Assembly (NCBI GenBank): GCA_016875195.1
Contig: VGRY01000003.1
Span: 57,860 to 121,859 of the forward strand
Direction: 5' to 3'
Source: Deltaproteobacteria bacterium
Lineage (GTDB): Bacteria > Desulfobacterota > BSN033 > UBA1163
DNA: 64,000 nucleotides
The notes beneath the pieces are model-generated. The model made no database searches. It was given only the letters and a program-made list of their open reading frames with translations, and was not told where the DNA came from. Below, piece by piece: positions 16,523 through 26,106 of the stretch. Position 1 is the first letter of the stretch. Each line of letters begins with the position of its first letter. The position numbers were made by a program, and so were the translations under genes.

Positions 16523-18082
16523 TTGAAAAAAATCCGATTATTTCTTAAGATGGAAGGCATGAAAAAAAGAGACCTCTTGCTGAGTTTCCTTTCGGGTATT
16601 CTCCTTATCCTCTCCTTTCCTAATTTCGACCTTGAATTCTTGGTCTGGTTTGCCCTTGTTCCTCTCTTTTATGTCATTGAAGGAAAGGGATTATGGAGCA
16701 GCTTTAAGTATGGATTTCTCGCTGGCTTCATCTCGTTTCTGGGGATTCTCTATTGGATCATTGTGGCAATCCATAATTACGGGAATGTCCCTTTGATACC
16801 GAGCGTTCTCATCCTCTTATTACTGGTGGGTTATCTCAGTTTATTCTTCGCCACGTTTACATTCTTATATCGTTTCATCCAGATGCGACTCGGATGGGAG
16901 ACCATTCTCTTAGCTCCCCTTCTCTGGGTCTCGCTCGAATACCTCCGCTCCTTCTTTCTCACCGGTTTTCCTTGGGCCAGTTTAGGTTATTCTCAATATA
17001 GCAATCTCCCTTTTATCCAGATGGCAGATATCGCGGGAATCTATGGCCTCTCTTTTGTCATCCTCCTGGTGAATGCTTCCCTTTATAGGGTAATTCTCCA
17101 GTGGTCGGAAAAAACCTTTCCTCTCCGGGAGGTTGGACTCACTGTCTTACTCCTTCTCGTATTTTTAATCTATGGATATCTAAGAATGGGGGCTGTGGAT
17201 CGACAGGCGCTCCTGGATCCTCCACTTAAGATCGGTCTGGTGCAAGGTAACATTGACCAATCCATCAAGTGGGATGAATCGTTCCAGAAGGAAACCCTGA
17301 AGATTTATGAAAGGCTTTCTCTGAAAGTAGCAGAGGGGAAACCTAACCTTGTCATCTGGCCCGAAACAGCCACCCCCTTCTTCTTTCAGGATGCAAAGGA
17401 GTTTCAACCCTTGGTATTGGACATTCCCAAAAGTACCAACGCCTTCCTCCTTTTCGGAACTCCTTCCTATAAAATAGAGAGAGGAAAGGTGAACCATTAT
17501 AATAGTGCCATTCTGGTTTCTCCATCCGGTGAATTAAAAGGAAAATATGACAAAATCCATCTTGTCCCTTATGGAGAATATGTCCCGCTTGGAGAATACC
17601 TTTCATTAGGATCTCTGGGAGAAGGGATCGGAAATTTTAAATCCGGGAAAGAGACCTTCAACTTTACCCTTCCCCAGGGGAAATTTGGAGTCCTCATCTG
17701 CTTTGAGATCATCTTTCCGGACCTCTGCAGGGGATTTGTAAAAGAAGGAGCAAACTTCCTCGTCACCATTACCAATGATGCCTGGTTTGGAAGAACCTCT
17801 GCACCCCGCCAGCATCTGACCATGGCTACTTTCAGGGCAATCGAAAACCGTGTCTTCATCGCCAGAGCGGCAAATACAGGCATCAGCGCTTTTATCGATC
17901 CAGTGGGGAGGATCTTTAAACAGAAAGGAATTTTTACTGAAGAGGCGATCAATGGAACAATTGGCCTCTCAAAAGTAAAAACTTTCTATACCCTCTATGG
18001 CGATGTCTTTGCCTTGTTCTGCTCTACCTTTTCCATTGTCCTGTTGGGTTATGCCTTCATTCAAGGCAGAAGAAAGGGATGA
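16523..18082 (+). CDS. lnt: Apolipoprotein N-acyltransferase
   Basis: Inner-membrane enzyme that adds the third acyl chain to lipoproteins. About 519 residues, with N-terminal hydrophobic helices (to about residue 225) followed by a nitrilase-like periplasmic domain. The catalytic triad is visible: Glu in VIWPETATPFF, Lys in GKYDKIHLVPYGEYVPLGE, Cys in FGVLICFEIIFPD. A last hydrophobic helix is at the C-terminus, as in E. coli Lnt. The track start is a TTG at 16523; ATGs at 16550 and 16559 are equally plausible and I cannot decide between them. It is divergent from the ArsR-rhodanese gene, and its stop overlaps the next gene by 4 bp. Confidence 0.95.
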   Translation: MKKIRLFLKMEGMKKRDLLLSFLSGILLILSFPNFDLEFLVWFALVPLFYVIEGKGLWSSFKYGFLAGFISFLGILYWIIVAIHNYGNVPLIPSVLILLLLVGYLSLFFATFTFLYRFIQMRLGWETILLAPLLWVSLEYLRSFFLTGFPWASLGYSQYSNLPFIQMADIAGIYGLSFVILLVNASLYRVILQWSEKTFPLREVGLTVLLLLVFLIYGYLRMGAVDRQALLDPPLKIGLVQGNIDQSIKWDESFQKETLKIYERLSLKVAEGKPNLVIWPETATPFFFQDAKEFQPLVLDIPKSTNAFLLFGTPSYKIERGKVNHYNSAILVSPSGELKGKYDKIHLVPYGEYVPLGEYLSLGSLGEGIGNFKSGKETFNFTLPQGKFGVLICFEIIFPDLCRGFVKEGANFLVTITNDAWFGRTSAPRQHLTMATFRAIENRVFIARAANTGISAFIDPVGRIFKQKGIFTEEAINGTIGLSKVKTFYTLYGDVFALFCSTFSIVLLGYAFIQGRRKG

Positions 18083-18666
18083 AGACCTTCTCCAAAATAA
18101 AATTAAAGCCATCAAGCATCATCCTCTCGATGACAGTCCTTATCCTTTTAATCGGTTCAGACGGTTCTTTGGGAGATGATCCTTCTCCATCTGTCATCTG
18201 GTCTGAATTACTCCAGAGAATGCCCTTCCCTTTCAGGATGGATCTCCCTCCGCCAAAGGCCACCCCCATTGACGGCACCTATACGAAATTCGAAACCAAA
18301 GAAACCCAACCTGTACCTTGCAGGCGCTGCCCGGATTATGCACCGGAGGGCGGTTTATGGAAGTTAAATTTTAATAAGGGTGTTTTCCGGATATTTCACG
18401 TCGCTACAGGCTGGAAAGATTTAGGCTCCTATATGGTAACAGGCGACCGATTGACCCTTGCCAATGACCCTGTCTGTCACGAAATGTTCGGGGAATACAA
18501 ATGGAAACTGGAAAAAGGGAGGCTGATGTTAACCGTGATTGAGGATAAGTGCGCTATCGGTCTCCGGGCAATGAACCTGACCAAACTTCCCTGGTTCTCC
18601 TGTCAGCCTCCGAGTATCGAGGCTGCCGTTACTGATCACTGGCCTAAACCACCCGGTTGCGATTGA
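18079..18666 (+). CDS. Conserved hypothetical secreted protein
   Basis: 195 residues starting at an ATGA overlap with the lnt stop, so the two are translationally coupled. An N-terminal hydrophobic stretch (about 12-30, SSIILSMTVLILLIG) looks like a signal peptide or anchor. The mature part has PCRRCPDYAPEGGLW (a CxxC pair), then alternating strand-like segments (VFRIFHVATGWKDLGSYMV) and further cysteines around DPVCHE, DKCAIGL and PWFSCQPP. The strand pattern could be a small beta-barrel or lipocalin-like fold, but I do not recognise the family with certainty. The link with lnt suggests an envelope role only by position. Confidence 0.75.
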   Translation: MKTFSKIKLKPSSIILSMTVLILLIGSDGSLGDDPSPSVIWSELLQRMPFPFRMDLPPPKATPIDGTYTKFETKETQPVPCRRCPDYAPEGGLWKLNFNKGVFRIFHVATGWKDLGSYMVTGDRLTLANDPVCHEMFGEYKWKLEKGRLMLTVIEDKCAIGLRAMNLTKLPWFSCQPPSIEAAVTDHWPKPPGCD

Positions 18667-18676
18667 AGGAAGAGGC

Positions 18677-19330
18677 TCATTTCTTCTTCATTGATGGTTT
18701 ATATAAGCCTGCTAAATCTGCCCCGATCAAACCTGTCTGATAGGTGCGTTCATCCACTACCGAAAGTTTGGACACCATCGACTGTGTAAGAAGAGGAATC
18801 TTCCGGATTCTATCCAATCTCTGCGCAATCTGTTCAAGAGATTCATCGCCTGTCATCCAATTCCATTTATCAAAAACTTTTAGATTTAGGGGAAGACTAT
18901 AACTTCGCAAGGTTTTCTCCCGATCCACATTATAAAACTGCTCAAAGTAGGACATCACCAGCTCTCGCAAGTTTCGGTAAACAGGCTCCCGAAACCGCAA
19001 TCCGACATAATTTGATTTGGCCACTGCCCCCCAGTGGCCATTACGTTTGTATAAGGTCAGAAGGTGATCGTCATCTCTGCCGTTTGGAACCATTTCTAAA
19101 ATCATGGGAACATGACCCAGGTGCTCCAGAGTTGCTGCTGCAAACAGAGCACCATCAAAGCAGTGCGCAACCCTTTCTCTGAGGACACGCAACGGACAAC
19201 GGTACAGATGCTCCGTGCTGTAGGGAATCTCATCGAGAAACGTCTGAATCCGGGTGGGAGTGGTGAGAGTTTCAAAAAATCGAAGTTCGGATTCGCTCAA
19301 CTGCTGTCTAAAGTTTAAGAGGGATGACAT
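18677..19330 (-). CDS. Conserved hypothetical protein with transglutaminase-like cysteine motif
   Basis: 217 residues, cytoplasmic (no signal peptide). VAHCFDGALFAAATLEHLG resembles the Cys helix of transglutaminase/arylamine-acetyltransferase-like folds. It is followed by DDDHLLTLYKRNGHWGAVAKSN, which could provide the His and Asp of a catalytic triad. The function is unknown; a peptidase or acyl-transfer activity is a guess from the fold. Convergent with the preceding gene (10 bp apart) and divergent from the small exported protein. Length and composition look normal for a real gene. Confidence 0.75.
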   Translation of the reverse strand: MSSLLNFRQQLSESELRFFETLTTPTRIQTFLDEIPYSTEHLYRCPLRVLRERVAHCFDGALFAAATLEHLGHVPMILEMVPNGRDDDHLLTLYKRNGHWGAVAKSNYVGLRFREPVYRNLRELVMSYFEQFYNVDREKTLRSYSLPLNLKVFDKWNWMTGDESLEQIAQRLDRIRKIPLLTQSMVSKLSVVDERTYQTGLIGADLAGLYKPSMKKK

Positions 19331-19457
19331 TGGAGACCTTTAATAACAAATTCGTAAAAAGCTGGCAAGAGAATTCTACCGTTTTTTTAAATGGTTCTTG
19401 ACAACCATGGGAAATCATAATAGTCTTTATCAAAAATTCCGCAAGAAGGAGGTTGTT

Positions 19458-19745
19458 ATGAAACGTCTTATCATCGTGATCGGAATTCTTGTTTTAGTAG
19501 TGGCTTTTGCCTATGCCCGTGCACCAAAGAGCGATTATCAGTGGACAGGATCTGTCGTCGAGGTGGATAGTGACCATATCATCGTCCAAAAGGGAGATGA
19601 AAAATGGGAATTCGCTCATGATAAAGATACAAAAACAACTGGCGAACTCAAGGCTGGAGCAAAAGTGACAGTTAAATACCTCATGAAAGCGACAAGCATT
19701 GAGGTTAAAGAAGAGGCCAAAAAACCTGCTCCTAAAAAGAAATAA
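19458..19745 (+). CDS. Small exported protein, DUF5666-like
   Basis: The track ORF starts at 19398, but ATG 19458 has AAGGAGG seven bases upstream and begins a clean signal peptide (MKRLIIVIGILVLVVAFAYA). The mature part of about 75 residues is a strand-rich segment (YQWTGSVVEVDSDHIIVQKG, then TKTTGELKAGAKVTVKYL) that looks like an OB-fold-type small periplasmic domain, followed by a lysine/proline tail (EEAKKPAPKKK). Function unknown. Confidence 0.8.
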   Translation: MKRLIIVIGILVLVVAFAYARAPKSDYQWTGSVVEVDSDHIIVQKGDEKWEFAHDKDTKTTGELKAGAKVTVKYLMKATSIEVKEEAKKPAPKKK

Positions 19746-19828
19746 CTTTTTTTCTCAATTTCTGGAGTCTACGAAGGCGAATAAAGGAATTAACAAAACT
19801 GAGCGGCGAAACCTTACTTGGTATAGCG

Positions 19829-20374
19829 GTGGGCATTGGTTTAAGTGCCGCTTGCGGCTTCAGGGTATTTGTTCCATTACTCGCCATCAATATCGCCGCT
19901 CTCACCGGATACCTCCAACTGGCTCCGGGTTTTGAATGGGTCGGGAGCTACCCTGCGACCCTAGCCTTCGGAACAGCAACCATCGTTGAAATCCTCGCCT
20001 ATTATATCCCCTGGTTAGATCATGTATTGGACCTGGTGACCTCCCCTGCTGCCATCATTGCGGGGACGATGATTACCGCTTCAATGGTGATGGAGCTGTC
20101 CCCCTTTCTGAAATGGACATTAGCCATTATCGCAGGCGGAGGGGCAGCAGCACTGTTTCAGGGGGTCACTGTCGCACTTCGAACCAAGTCCTCAGCTCTC
20201 ACCGGGGGATTGGGAAACCCTCTGATTTCCACCGTTGAGGTGGTCGGATCAATGGTCACTTCCCTTTTAGCCATTATCGTCCCGATCCTATGTTTGCTTC
20301 TCCTTGCCCTGCTTTGTTTTTGGATCATCCGTAAAACAGGCCGTTTCTTCTTAGGAAGAATGAAAATACGATAG
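19829..20374 (+). CDS. DUF4126 domain membrane protein
   Basis: 181 residues from GTG 19829, with five to six hydrophobic segments. GLSAACGFRVFVPLLAINIA at the N-terminus and GLGNPLISTVEVVGSMVTSL near the C-terminus are typical of DUF4126. The coding frame continues upstream without an ATG: the residues SGETLLGIAVGIGLSAACG fit the family N-terminus, and a CTG at 19799 lies ten bases after AAGGA. The true start may therefore be that CTG. Function unknown. The next gene follows after nine bases, so the two are probably co-transcribed. Confidence 0.82.
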   Translation: MGIGLSAACGFRVFVPLLAINIAALTGYLQLAPGFEWVGSYPATLAFGTATIVEILAYYIPWLDHVLDLVTSPAAIIAGTMITASMVMELSPFLKWTLAIIAGGGAAALFQGVTVALRTKSSALTGGLGNPLISTVEVVGSMVTSLLAIIVPILCLLLLALLCFWIIRKTGRFFLGRMKIR

Positions 20375-20383
20375 GAGACCCAC

Positions 20384-21157
20384 ATGCCATACCTAATGAA
20401 AAAAGGGTTCCTTTATGATTTGGAGGATGCCTTTGAGATGCTCATGGATTATGATGTCATCTTCATCGGAGAAGAACATGGAGATAGAATGTCTCACAAT
20501 GCAGAGCTCCTGATCCTTAAAGGTCTATCAAAATGGGATCCAAAAATCATACTTGCCCTTGAAATGTTTGAGCGCGATGTCCAAGAATCGCTCGATGCTT
20601 ATCTTAAAGGAGAAATATCAGAGGTAAAATTTCTTAAACAATCCCGGCCCTGGCCCGACTATAAAAGAGATTATCGTCCCCTCATTGAATGGGCAAAGAA
20701 GAAAAAGATCCCAGTGGTTGCGGCAAACATCCCTCGAAGGGCAGCTGCAGCCGTTTCTACAGCAAATAAGATTTCCTCGGCCGTCGTGGGACAAGATAAA
20801 ATCTATCTTCCTAAAACCGTATATCTCAAATCAAAAGAATATTATGAACGGTTTGTTTCATCAATGGATGTGATGCCCCATGGCACCCCCATGAAAAGTA
20901 TTAACACCGAAGGACTTTACAAGGCACAGGTTTTAAAAGATGCGGTGATGGCCGCTTCGCTTGAACCATTTTTAGACCGCCAGATTCTCTTCTGCTGTGG
21001 GCATTTTCACTCCGACTATCATCTGGGTATTCCATATCAACTAAGAAAAAAACATCCAGCGCTCAAAATCGCAGTCATCGCCATGGCCACAACAGTAGAT
21101 TCTCTGTCCATGAAAGATCGCTCAAGGGTCGCAGATTTCATCTGGGTCGAGGAGTAA
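20384..21157 (+). CDS. ChaN family (haem-binding/iron-regulated) protein, cytoplasmic version
   Basis: 257 residues matching the ChaN/'iron-regulated lipoprotein' family: YDVIFIGEEHGDRMSHNAE near the N-terminus, LALEMFERDVQESLDAYLKG, and CGHFHSDYHLGIPYQL near the C-terminus, where the family keeps histidines. There is no signal peptide or lipobox, so unlike Campylobacter ChaN it should be cytoplasmic. Haem binding is known for some relatives, but the role here is not established. It follows the DUF4126 gene directly, and a 230-bp gap without any gene follows it. Confidence 0.85.
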   Translation: MPYLMKKGFLYDLEDAFEMLMDYDVIFIGEEHGDRMSHNAELLILKGLSKWDPKIILALEMFERDVQESLDAYLKGEISEVKFLKQSRPWPDYKRDYRPLIEWAKKKKIPVVAANIPRRAAAAVSTANKISSAVVGQDKIYLPKTVYLKSKEYYERFVSSMDVMPHGTPMKSINTEGLYKAQVLKDAVMAASLEPFLDRQILFCCGHFHSDYHLGIPYQLRKKHPALKIAVIAMATTVDSLSMKDRSRVADFIWVEE

Positions 21158-21387
21158 CCTCGAGCCGGGGTTCCTTACCCAAAAGGCCTCTTTCGAAGAC
21201 CAGCCTGATTCTGCGATATTCTCCACAGTCAATTCATAAAGCAATACTGTATTTTCATCGTTCAACATGAGCTAAACTATATTGACAATTGAAGAAATTT
21301 AGGGTTAGATGGTATCGGGTTAGATGAAATATCTATTTAAAAATCAAGGGTTAATTCACCTGTCACTTCGTTTGAGAGGAAAATTCC

Positions 21388-22905
21388 ATGCCACTTCAAA
21401 TCGGTTTTGACAATGAGAAATATCTCGGGGAGCAAACGGCCGCGATCATGGAACGGGTCACCCGTTTTGACAATAAATTATATCTCGAATTTGGTGGGAA
21501 GTTGTTATTCGACTACCATGCCTCCCGGGTATTGCCAGGTTTCGACCCCAATGTGAAGATGCGTCTGCTTCAGAAGCTTCGGGATAAATCCGAGGTGGTG
21601 CTCTGTATCTATGCCGGAGATATCGAACGGAAAAAGGTGAGGGCTGATTTTGGTATTACCTATGATTCGGATGCCTTGAAGCTGATTGACGATCTCAGGG
21701 ATTGGGGAATCGGAGTGGTGGGAGTGGTCATTACCCGTTATGAGAATCAACCAACTGCAACCATATTTAAAAAGAAATTGGAACGCAGAAACATTCAGGT
21801 CTATACCCATCCATTTACCAAAGGATACCCGACCGATGTGGATACGATTGTGAGCGATGAGGGGTATGGCGCCAATGAGTATATTCAGACCACCAAACCC
21901 ATCGTGGTGGTCACAGGACCTGGCCCCAATAGTGGAAAACTGGCCACCTGTCTGTCCCAGATCTACCATGAACACCGTCGAGGAAACCATGCGGGGTATG
22001 CCAAATTTGAAACGTTTCCTATCTGGAATCTTCCTCTAAAACATCCTGTCAATATCGCATACGAGGCGGCCACCGCCGATATCAAGGACTTCAACATGAT
22101 CGATTCCTTTCATCTCGAAGCCTATAATGAAAAGTCGGTGAACTATAACCGAGATGTCGAGGCTTTCCCAGTGCTCAGGCGGATTATCGAAAAGATCACC
22201 GGAGAGCATTCCTTTTATAAATCACCTACGGATATGGGCGTCAATCGGGCTGGATTTGGAATCGTCAACGATGAAGCGGTCAGGGTAGCTGCCATCCAGG
22301 AGATTATCCGGCGGTATTTCCGCTACGCCTGCGAATACGCCATTGGATTTACCGATAAAGAGACCGTCCAGAGAGTGGAACTCCTGCTCGAAGACCTGGA
22401 TGCAAAAACAGAAGACAGGATTGTTGTCAAACATGCAAGAGAAGCCGCCCTGGAGGCTGAAAAGAGTGGTAAGGGAAATGAAGGCATCTTTTGCGGTGCA
22501 GCAATCGAATTGCCCAGCGGAACCATCGTTACAGGGAAGAATTCTCCGCTGATGCATTCTGCCTCAGCATTAGTTTTGAATGCGGTGAAACAGTTAGCCA
22601 ACATCCCTGATACCATGCACCTGCTTCCTCCCAATATTATGGAATCCATCAGCCACTTCAAAAAGGATGTGCTCCGTGGGAAGATGGTGAGCCTCGATCT
22701 CGAGGAAACATTGATCGCCCTGAGCATCAGCGCTACGATGAACCCTGCTGCTCAGATGGCTGTTGAAAAACTGAAAGAGTTATCCGGCTGCGAAGTTCAT
22801 ATGACCCATATCCCCACACCGGGGGATGAGGCCGGCCTCCGGAAATTGGGAGTGAACCTGACAAGCGATCCGGACTTCGCCACCAAACACCTCTTCGGAA
22901 GGTAA
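21388..22905 (+). CDS. DUF1846 domain protein
   Basis: 505 residues, the normal length of DUF1846 proteins. Recognised by [20 protein letters not shown] at the start, [21 protein letters not shown] (a nucleotide-binding-like loop, GPGPNSGK) around residue 175, and [21 protein letters not shown]. Structures of relatives show a Rossmann-like domain plus a second alpha/beta domain; enzymatic function is unknown. The start ATG at 21388 follows a GAGAGGAAAATTCC ribosome site. Single-gene transcription unit; the following gene runs in the opposite direction. Confidence 0.92.
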   Translation: MPLQIGFDNEKYLGEQTAAIMERVTRFDNKLYLEFGGKLLFDYHASRVLPGFDPNVKMRLLQKLRDKSEVVLCIYAGDIERKKVRADFGITYDSDALKLIDDLRDWGIGVVGVVITRYENQPTATIFKKKLERRNIQVYTHPFTKGYPTDVDTIVSDEGYGANEYIQTTKPIVVVTGPGPNSGKLATCLSQIYHEHRRGNHAGYAKFETFPIWNLPLKHPVNIAYEAATADIKDFNMIDSFHLEAYNEKSVNYNRDVEAFPVLRRIIEKITGEHSFYKSPTDMGVNRAGFGIVNDEAVRVAAIQEIIRRYFRYACEYAIGFTDKETVQRVELLLEDLDAKTEDRIVVKHAREAALEAEKSGKGNEGIFCGAAIELPSGTIVTGKNSPLMHSASALVLNAVKQLANIPDTMHLLPPNIMESISHFKKDVLRGKMVSLDLEETLIALSISATMNPAAQMAVEKLKELSGCEVHMTHIPTPGDEAGLRKLGVNLTSDPDFATKHLFGR

Positions 22906-22938
22906 TTCACATGGATTCTCACACATCCGGATAATGAT

Positions 22939-23166
22939 TTATGCCTGTACTTTTTGGAGCCTTTCGGCTATCCAAACCTTAATAATCGACTGCCGTGTGA
23001 CTCCGAGTCGGCGTGACTCTTTATCTAAGGATTCAATCATCCATTTGGGCAAATCCACATTCACCCTTCTTTGGTCCCTTCCGGGCCTGGATGCCCGAGA
23101 TAAATCTAAATACTTCGAAATATCCCCTCCCTTATCAAACTTTTTATCCAGTTCTTTAGCTTTCAT
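22939..23166 (-). CDS. brnA: BrnA-like antitoxin (type II toxin-antitoxin), locus 1
   Basis: 75-residue ribbon-helix-helix protein: VNVDLPKWMIESLDKESRRL, then GVTRQSIIKVWIAERLQ. The N-terminus (KAKELDKKFDKGGDISKYLD) is the toxin-wrapping arm typical of BrnA. It overlaps the end of the toxin gene by 11 bases. A second, independent pair with the same architecture is at 26105-26621 in this window. Confidence 0.88.
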   Translation of the reverse strand: MKAKELDKKFDKGGDISKYLDLSRASRPGRDQRRVNVDLPKWMIESLDKESRRLGVTRQSIIKVWIAERLQKVQA

Positions 23167-23416
23167 AAAATTCTATCTCCTCTTTGCGCGACCGCCGCAC
23201 GGAAATGATCCTCACCTTCTTCTCCCTATAAGTGACGATCGCTGACCAATGTTTTTCCCCCATTTTGCCGATGACGACAAATCTTGACTCATCTTCAGCC
23301 TTTGCTGGGATTTCCATTCTATCAGGATCGTCCCAAAGGAGTTGAGCCTCCACGAAATCAATCCCGTGTTTTTCTTTGTTCCTTTTACTTTTAAACTCAT
23401 CGTATTCAAATTCCAT
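23156..23416 (-). CDS. brnT: BrnT-like ribonuclease toxin, locus 1
   Basis: 86 residues with the BrnT family landmarks FEYDEFKSKRNKEKHGIDF, EAQLLWDDPDRMEI, KHWSAIVTYREKKVRIISVRRS and the C-terminal RKEEIEFYES. BrnT is a RelE-fold mRNA endonuclease. Toxin precedes antitoxin, as in Brucella. The ATG is only about 12 bases from the predicted -10 box, so the mRNA would have almost no leader. No ribosome site is evident. Confidence 0.9.
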   Translation of the reverse strand: MEFEYDEFKSKRNKEKHGIDFVEAQLLWDDPDRMEIPAKAEDESRFVVIGKMGEKHWSAIVTYREKKVRIISVRRSRKEEIEFYES

Positions 23417-23420
23417 AATT

Positions 23421-23456
23421 GTATAATAAATATACTATTTCTATCCCATTTGTCAA
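23421..23456 (-). promoter_or_regulatory. Promoter and operator of brnTA locus 1
   Basis: TTGACA (23451-23456), 16 bp, TATATT (23429-23434) on the minus strand. The -10 overlaps the palindrome GTATA-ATAAA-TATAC (23421-23435). A near copy of that site lies at the start of the second brnTA locus, so it is probably the BrnA binding site. Confidence 0.55.
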
Positions 23457-23534
23457 TATATTTTGTCATTTATGGGATAAATAGGATAAAGAGTCACCCC
23501 ACTTTTAAAAATACAAAACGTGAAGGTCTGGTGA

Positions 23535-24716
23535 CTAATTCTTCCAGGAGTGAGTGAGAAAGCGGGCTATTCTTTCCATGGCCGGTTCAAGAATATTACG
23601 TTCTGCAGCATAGCAGATTCGGACCGATCCCTCACCACCGGCTCCGAAAGCCACTCCCGGTGCTAATCCAACGCGAGTCTCCTCTAAAAGCTTTCTGCAG
23701 AAGGCAAAAGAGTCTTTCAGCCCTTCGATTTTGGGAAAAAGGTAGAAGGCTCCATCAGGTGAGGGGACAGTCATCCCTGGAATCTGGCGAAGGCTGGTGA
23801 GACAGAAGTCCCGGTTATCTTTTAGACGAACAAGCATCTTCTTCAGTTCTTCTTCTCCCTGAGCCAGGGCGATTTGAGCTGCTCGCTGGACAAAGCTGGC
23901 TGCATGGGAGACAATGAATTCGTTGAGCTGTCCTGCTTTTTCACCAACGTCATGTCGTGCGACAAGCCAACCGACCCGCCAACCCGTCATGCAATAGGCT
24001 TTTGAAAAAGACTGGACCACAATCACCGCATCCTCCCGGTTAGCCTTACGCAAAATCGAAGGCGCAGCGATTCCAGGCTCTGGACCCCGATAATAGAGAC
24101 GATCATAGACCTCATCCGCAAGCAACCACAGGTCATGACGCCGGGCAAATTCTAAGAGTCCTGTTTGTTCATCTTCTGTAGCAACCCACCCGAGTGGATT
24201 CGAAGGCGAGGTGTAGACCAAAAGCCGGGTACGGGGTGTGACGGCAGCCTTGAGGGCGTCAAAGTCAACTGCATATCGGTCGTTACGGAGAACCAGGGGA
24301 ATTTCCACGGGAATGGCATTGTACATCTTAATGATTGCGTAACCATTCGGCCAGGCCGGTGTCAGCACAATCGCCTCATCTCTCGGATTGAGTCCGCAAC
24401 GGATGGCCACATTGAGGGCTTGTACACCAGAGCAGGTGACAACGATCTCCGATTGAGGATCAAGATCTACTCCCTGGGTTCTCTTGTAATATTTGCCTAA
24501 TTCCTGACGTAAGCCGGGTAAACCTGCGTTTTCAGTATAGAAGGTATACCCTTCCTCAATCGCTTTTGAGGCAGCACGTTTTATGTATTCCGGTGTGGGA
24601 AGGTTCGATTCCCCAAAATATAATTTCAGGACACCTTCCATTTTCATTGCAATATCTGCCAACTCGCGGATGCGTGATTGAGGAACATGGAGCGCCGACG
24701 AAGCAACAGTAGTCAT
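23535..24716 (-). CDS. PLP-dependent aminotransferase, class I/II fold type I
   Basis: 393-residue enzyme with the usual landmarks: YFGESNLPTPEYIKRAA, YTENAGLPGLRQELG, VVTCSGVQALNVAI (cofactor phosphate loop), YTSPSNPLGW, LLADEVYDRLYYRG, the PLP lysine in SFSKAYCMTGWRVGW, and the substrate carboxylate-binding arginine in GSVRICYA. It resembles aspartate/tyrosine-type or branched aminotransferases, but specificity is not clear. It has no operon partner and sits between brnTA locus 1 and a divergent MFS gene. Confidence 0.92.
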   Translation of the reverse strand: MTTVASSALHVPQSRIRELADIAMKMEGVLKLYFGESNLPTPEYIKRAASKAIEEGYTFYTENAGLPGLRQELGKYYKRTQGVDLDPQSEIVVTCSGVQALNVAIRCGLNPRDEAIVLTPAWPNGYAIIKMYNAIPVEIPLVLRNDRYAVDFDALKAAVTPRTRLLVYTSPSNPLGWVATEDEQTGLLEFARRHDLWLLADEVYDRLYYRGPEPGIAAPSILRKANREDAVIVVQSFSKAYCMTGWRVGWLVARHDVGEKAGQLNEFIVSHAASFVQRAAQIALAQGEEELKKMLVRLKDNRDFCLTSLRQIPGMTVPSPDGAFYLFPKIEGLKDSFAFCRKLLEETRVGLAPGVAFGAGGEGSVRICYAAERNILEPAMERIARFLTHSWKN

Positions 24717-24830
24717 ATGGGTTTCAACTCCTCATTTAAAATTTAAAACCATCCAGATGTCTCACATTTCAAGCGAGTATAACTGGCAAATAGTATATGG
24801 TGTCAAGAATGAAAACGGTCATACCTGACA

Positions 24831-26069
24831 ATGAAGTTCTCTATTGACACTGGAATGTGCGTGAGGTTATTGACCATACAAAGATCAGCATTTTCTACGG
24901 AATGGAGAAATAAAACCTCTGTGCTTCGAGTCGATGAACGTTTAATGATCCGGGTCGCTCCCTTTGGAATGGATCTGGTCTTGAGTGGATACTACCTCGC
25001 TGCTCCTCTTTTACTGATCGAGTTCAAGGCAAATCCTGTTCAGCTTGGTCTGGTGGGAAGCATTACAGCAGCGGTCCACATGGTTCTGGCCCACCGCATG
25101 GGCCCTTTGTCTGACCGGTTCGGCCGCCGCCGACTCATTCTGTTGGGTCCCTTACTCTTTACTTTGTCATGCCTGGTTGCGGCGATCGCCAACCACATTG
25201 GGGTCATCCTTCTCCTCTCTGGCATCAACGGACTCTGCCTCTCTCTATTCTGGCCTTCCTTTCAGGCATGGGTGGCAGACCATCAAACAGAGGGAAGCCT
25301 CGCCAGGGATATCGGAACGATGAATATGGCATGGACAGCTTCCCATCTTATCGGCCCAATTATCTCAGGGTTTCTTTTCGCTTTCCACCCAAGGTTCCCT
25401 TTTTTCTTTGCTGCCACCCTTTCTTTTGTGTTGCTCCTATTGAGCTATAGGTCTATCTATGACCGGCCTAGTAAAATGAAGGGGAAGGAATCCATAGCGG
25501 AAACTCCTATACAGCCCTGGCATAAAACCTTCCTTTATTCTGCCTGGATTGCCAACTTCATGTCCTGGTTCATTCTTGGAAACGCACGATATCAGTTTCC
25601 CAAACTGGCTCGAGAACTCGGCAGCGGGCCACAGATGGTTGGCTTGCTCATCGGTTGTCTTGGATTCTCTCTGTTTTTAGGCTTCTGGCTTCTTCGTGGA
25701 AGCGAACTCTGGTACTTTCGCAGGCGTTACCTATTCGGCGCTCAGGCCCTGGTTGCATTAGGGCTTTTGATAATCTACTCTACCAGCTCTCCGATGTTCT
25801 TTGCCCTCGCCCTCATCTTGATCGGCCTCTCTACCAGTGTCACCTACTACTCCAGTCTCCTTTACGCCATCCGGCTCTCCGCACAGAAAGGAAAGGGAAC
25901 GGGCTATCATGAATCCATTCTGAGTATAGGAGCTCTCGCAGGACCCATCCTCGGCGGCCTCGGTGCCCACCTCTTTAACCTTCGAATCCCCTACCTGATC
26001 TGCCTCTTTTTTCTTCTAATTGCTGTTGCCTTTGAAATAACCCTCGTCAGGAAAAAAGAGACACGTTGA
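24831..26069 (+). CDS. MFS transporter (12 helices)
   Basis: 412-residue major facilitator. The loop 2-3 motif is GPLSDRFGRRRLILLGPL, and there are two blocks of six hydrophobic segments split by a basic loop near residues 215-230. An N-terminal extension of about 40 residues before MIRVAPFGMDLVLSGYYL looks poorly hydrophobic, so translation may start further in. Substrate unknown. It is divergent from the aminotransferase gene, with 114 bp between them. The second brnTA locus begins about 20 bp downstream. Confidence 0.88.
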   Translation: MKFSIDTGMCVRLLTIQRSAFSTEWRNKTSVLRVDERLMIRVAPFGMDLVLSGYYLAAPLLLIEFKANPVQLGLVGSITAAVHMVLAHRMGPLSDRFGRRRLILLGPLLFTLSCLVAAIANHIGVILLLSGINGLCLSLFWPSFQAWVADHQTEGSLARDIGTMNMAWTASHLIGPIISGFLFAFHPRFPFFFAATLSFVLLLLSYRSIYDRPSKMKGKESIAETPIQPWHKTFLYSAWIANFMSWFILGNARYQFPKLARELGSGPQMVGLLIGCLGFSLFLGFWLLRGSELWYFRRRYLFGAQALVALGLLIIYSTSSPMFFALALILIGLSTSVTYYSSLLYAIRLSAQKGKGTGYHESILSIGALAGPILGGLGAHLFNLRIPYLICLFFLLIAVAFEITLVRKKETR

Positions 26070-26070
26070 T

Positions 26071-26106
26071 TTGATTATTTGTACAAAATATGTATAATAA
26101 ATGTAT
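26071..26106 (+). promoter_or_regulatory. Promoter and operator of brnTA locus 2
   Basis: TTGATT (26071-26076), 16 bp, TATAAT (26093-26098). The sequence GTATAATAAATGTA (26092-26105) nearly matches the locus 1 palindrome GTATAATAAATATAC. The ATG at 26105 is only 6 bases after the -10 box, so the transcript should be leaderless. Confidence 0.6.
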
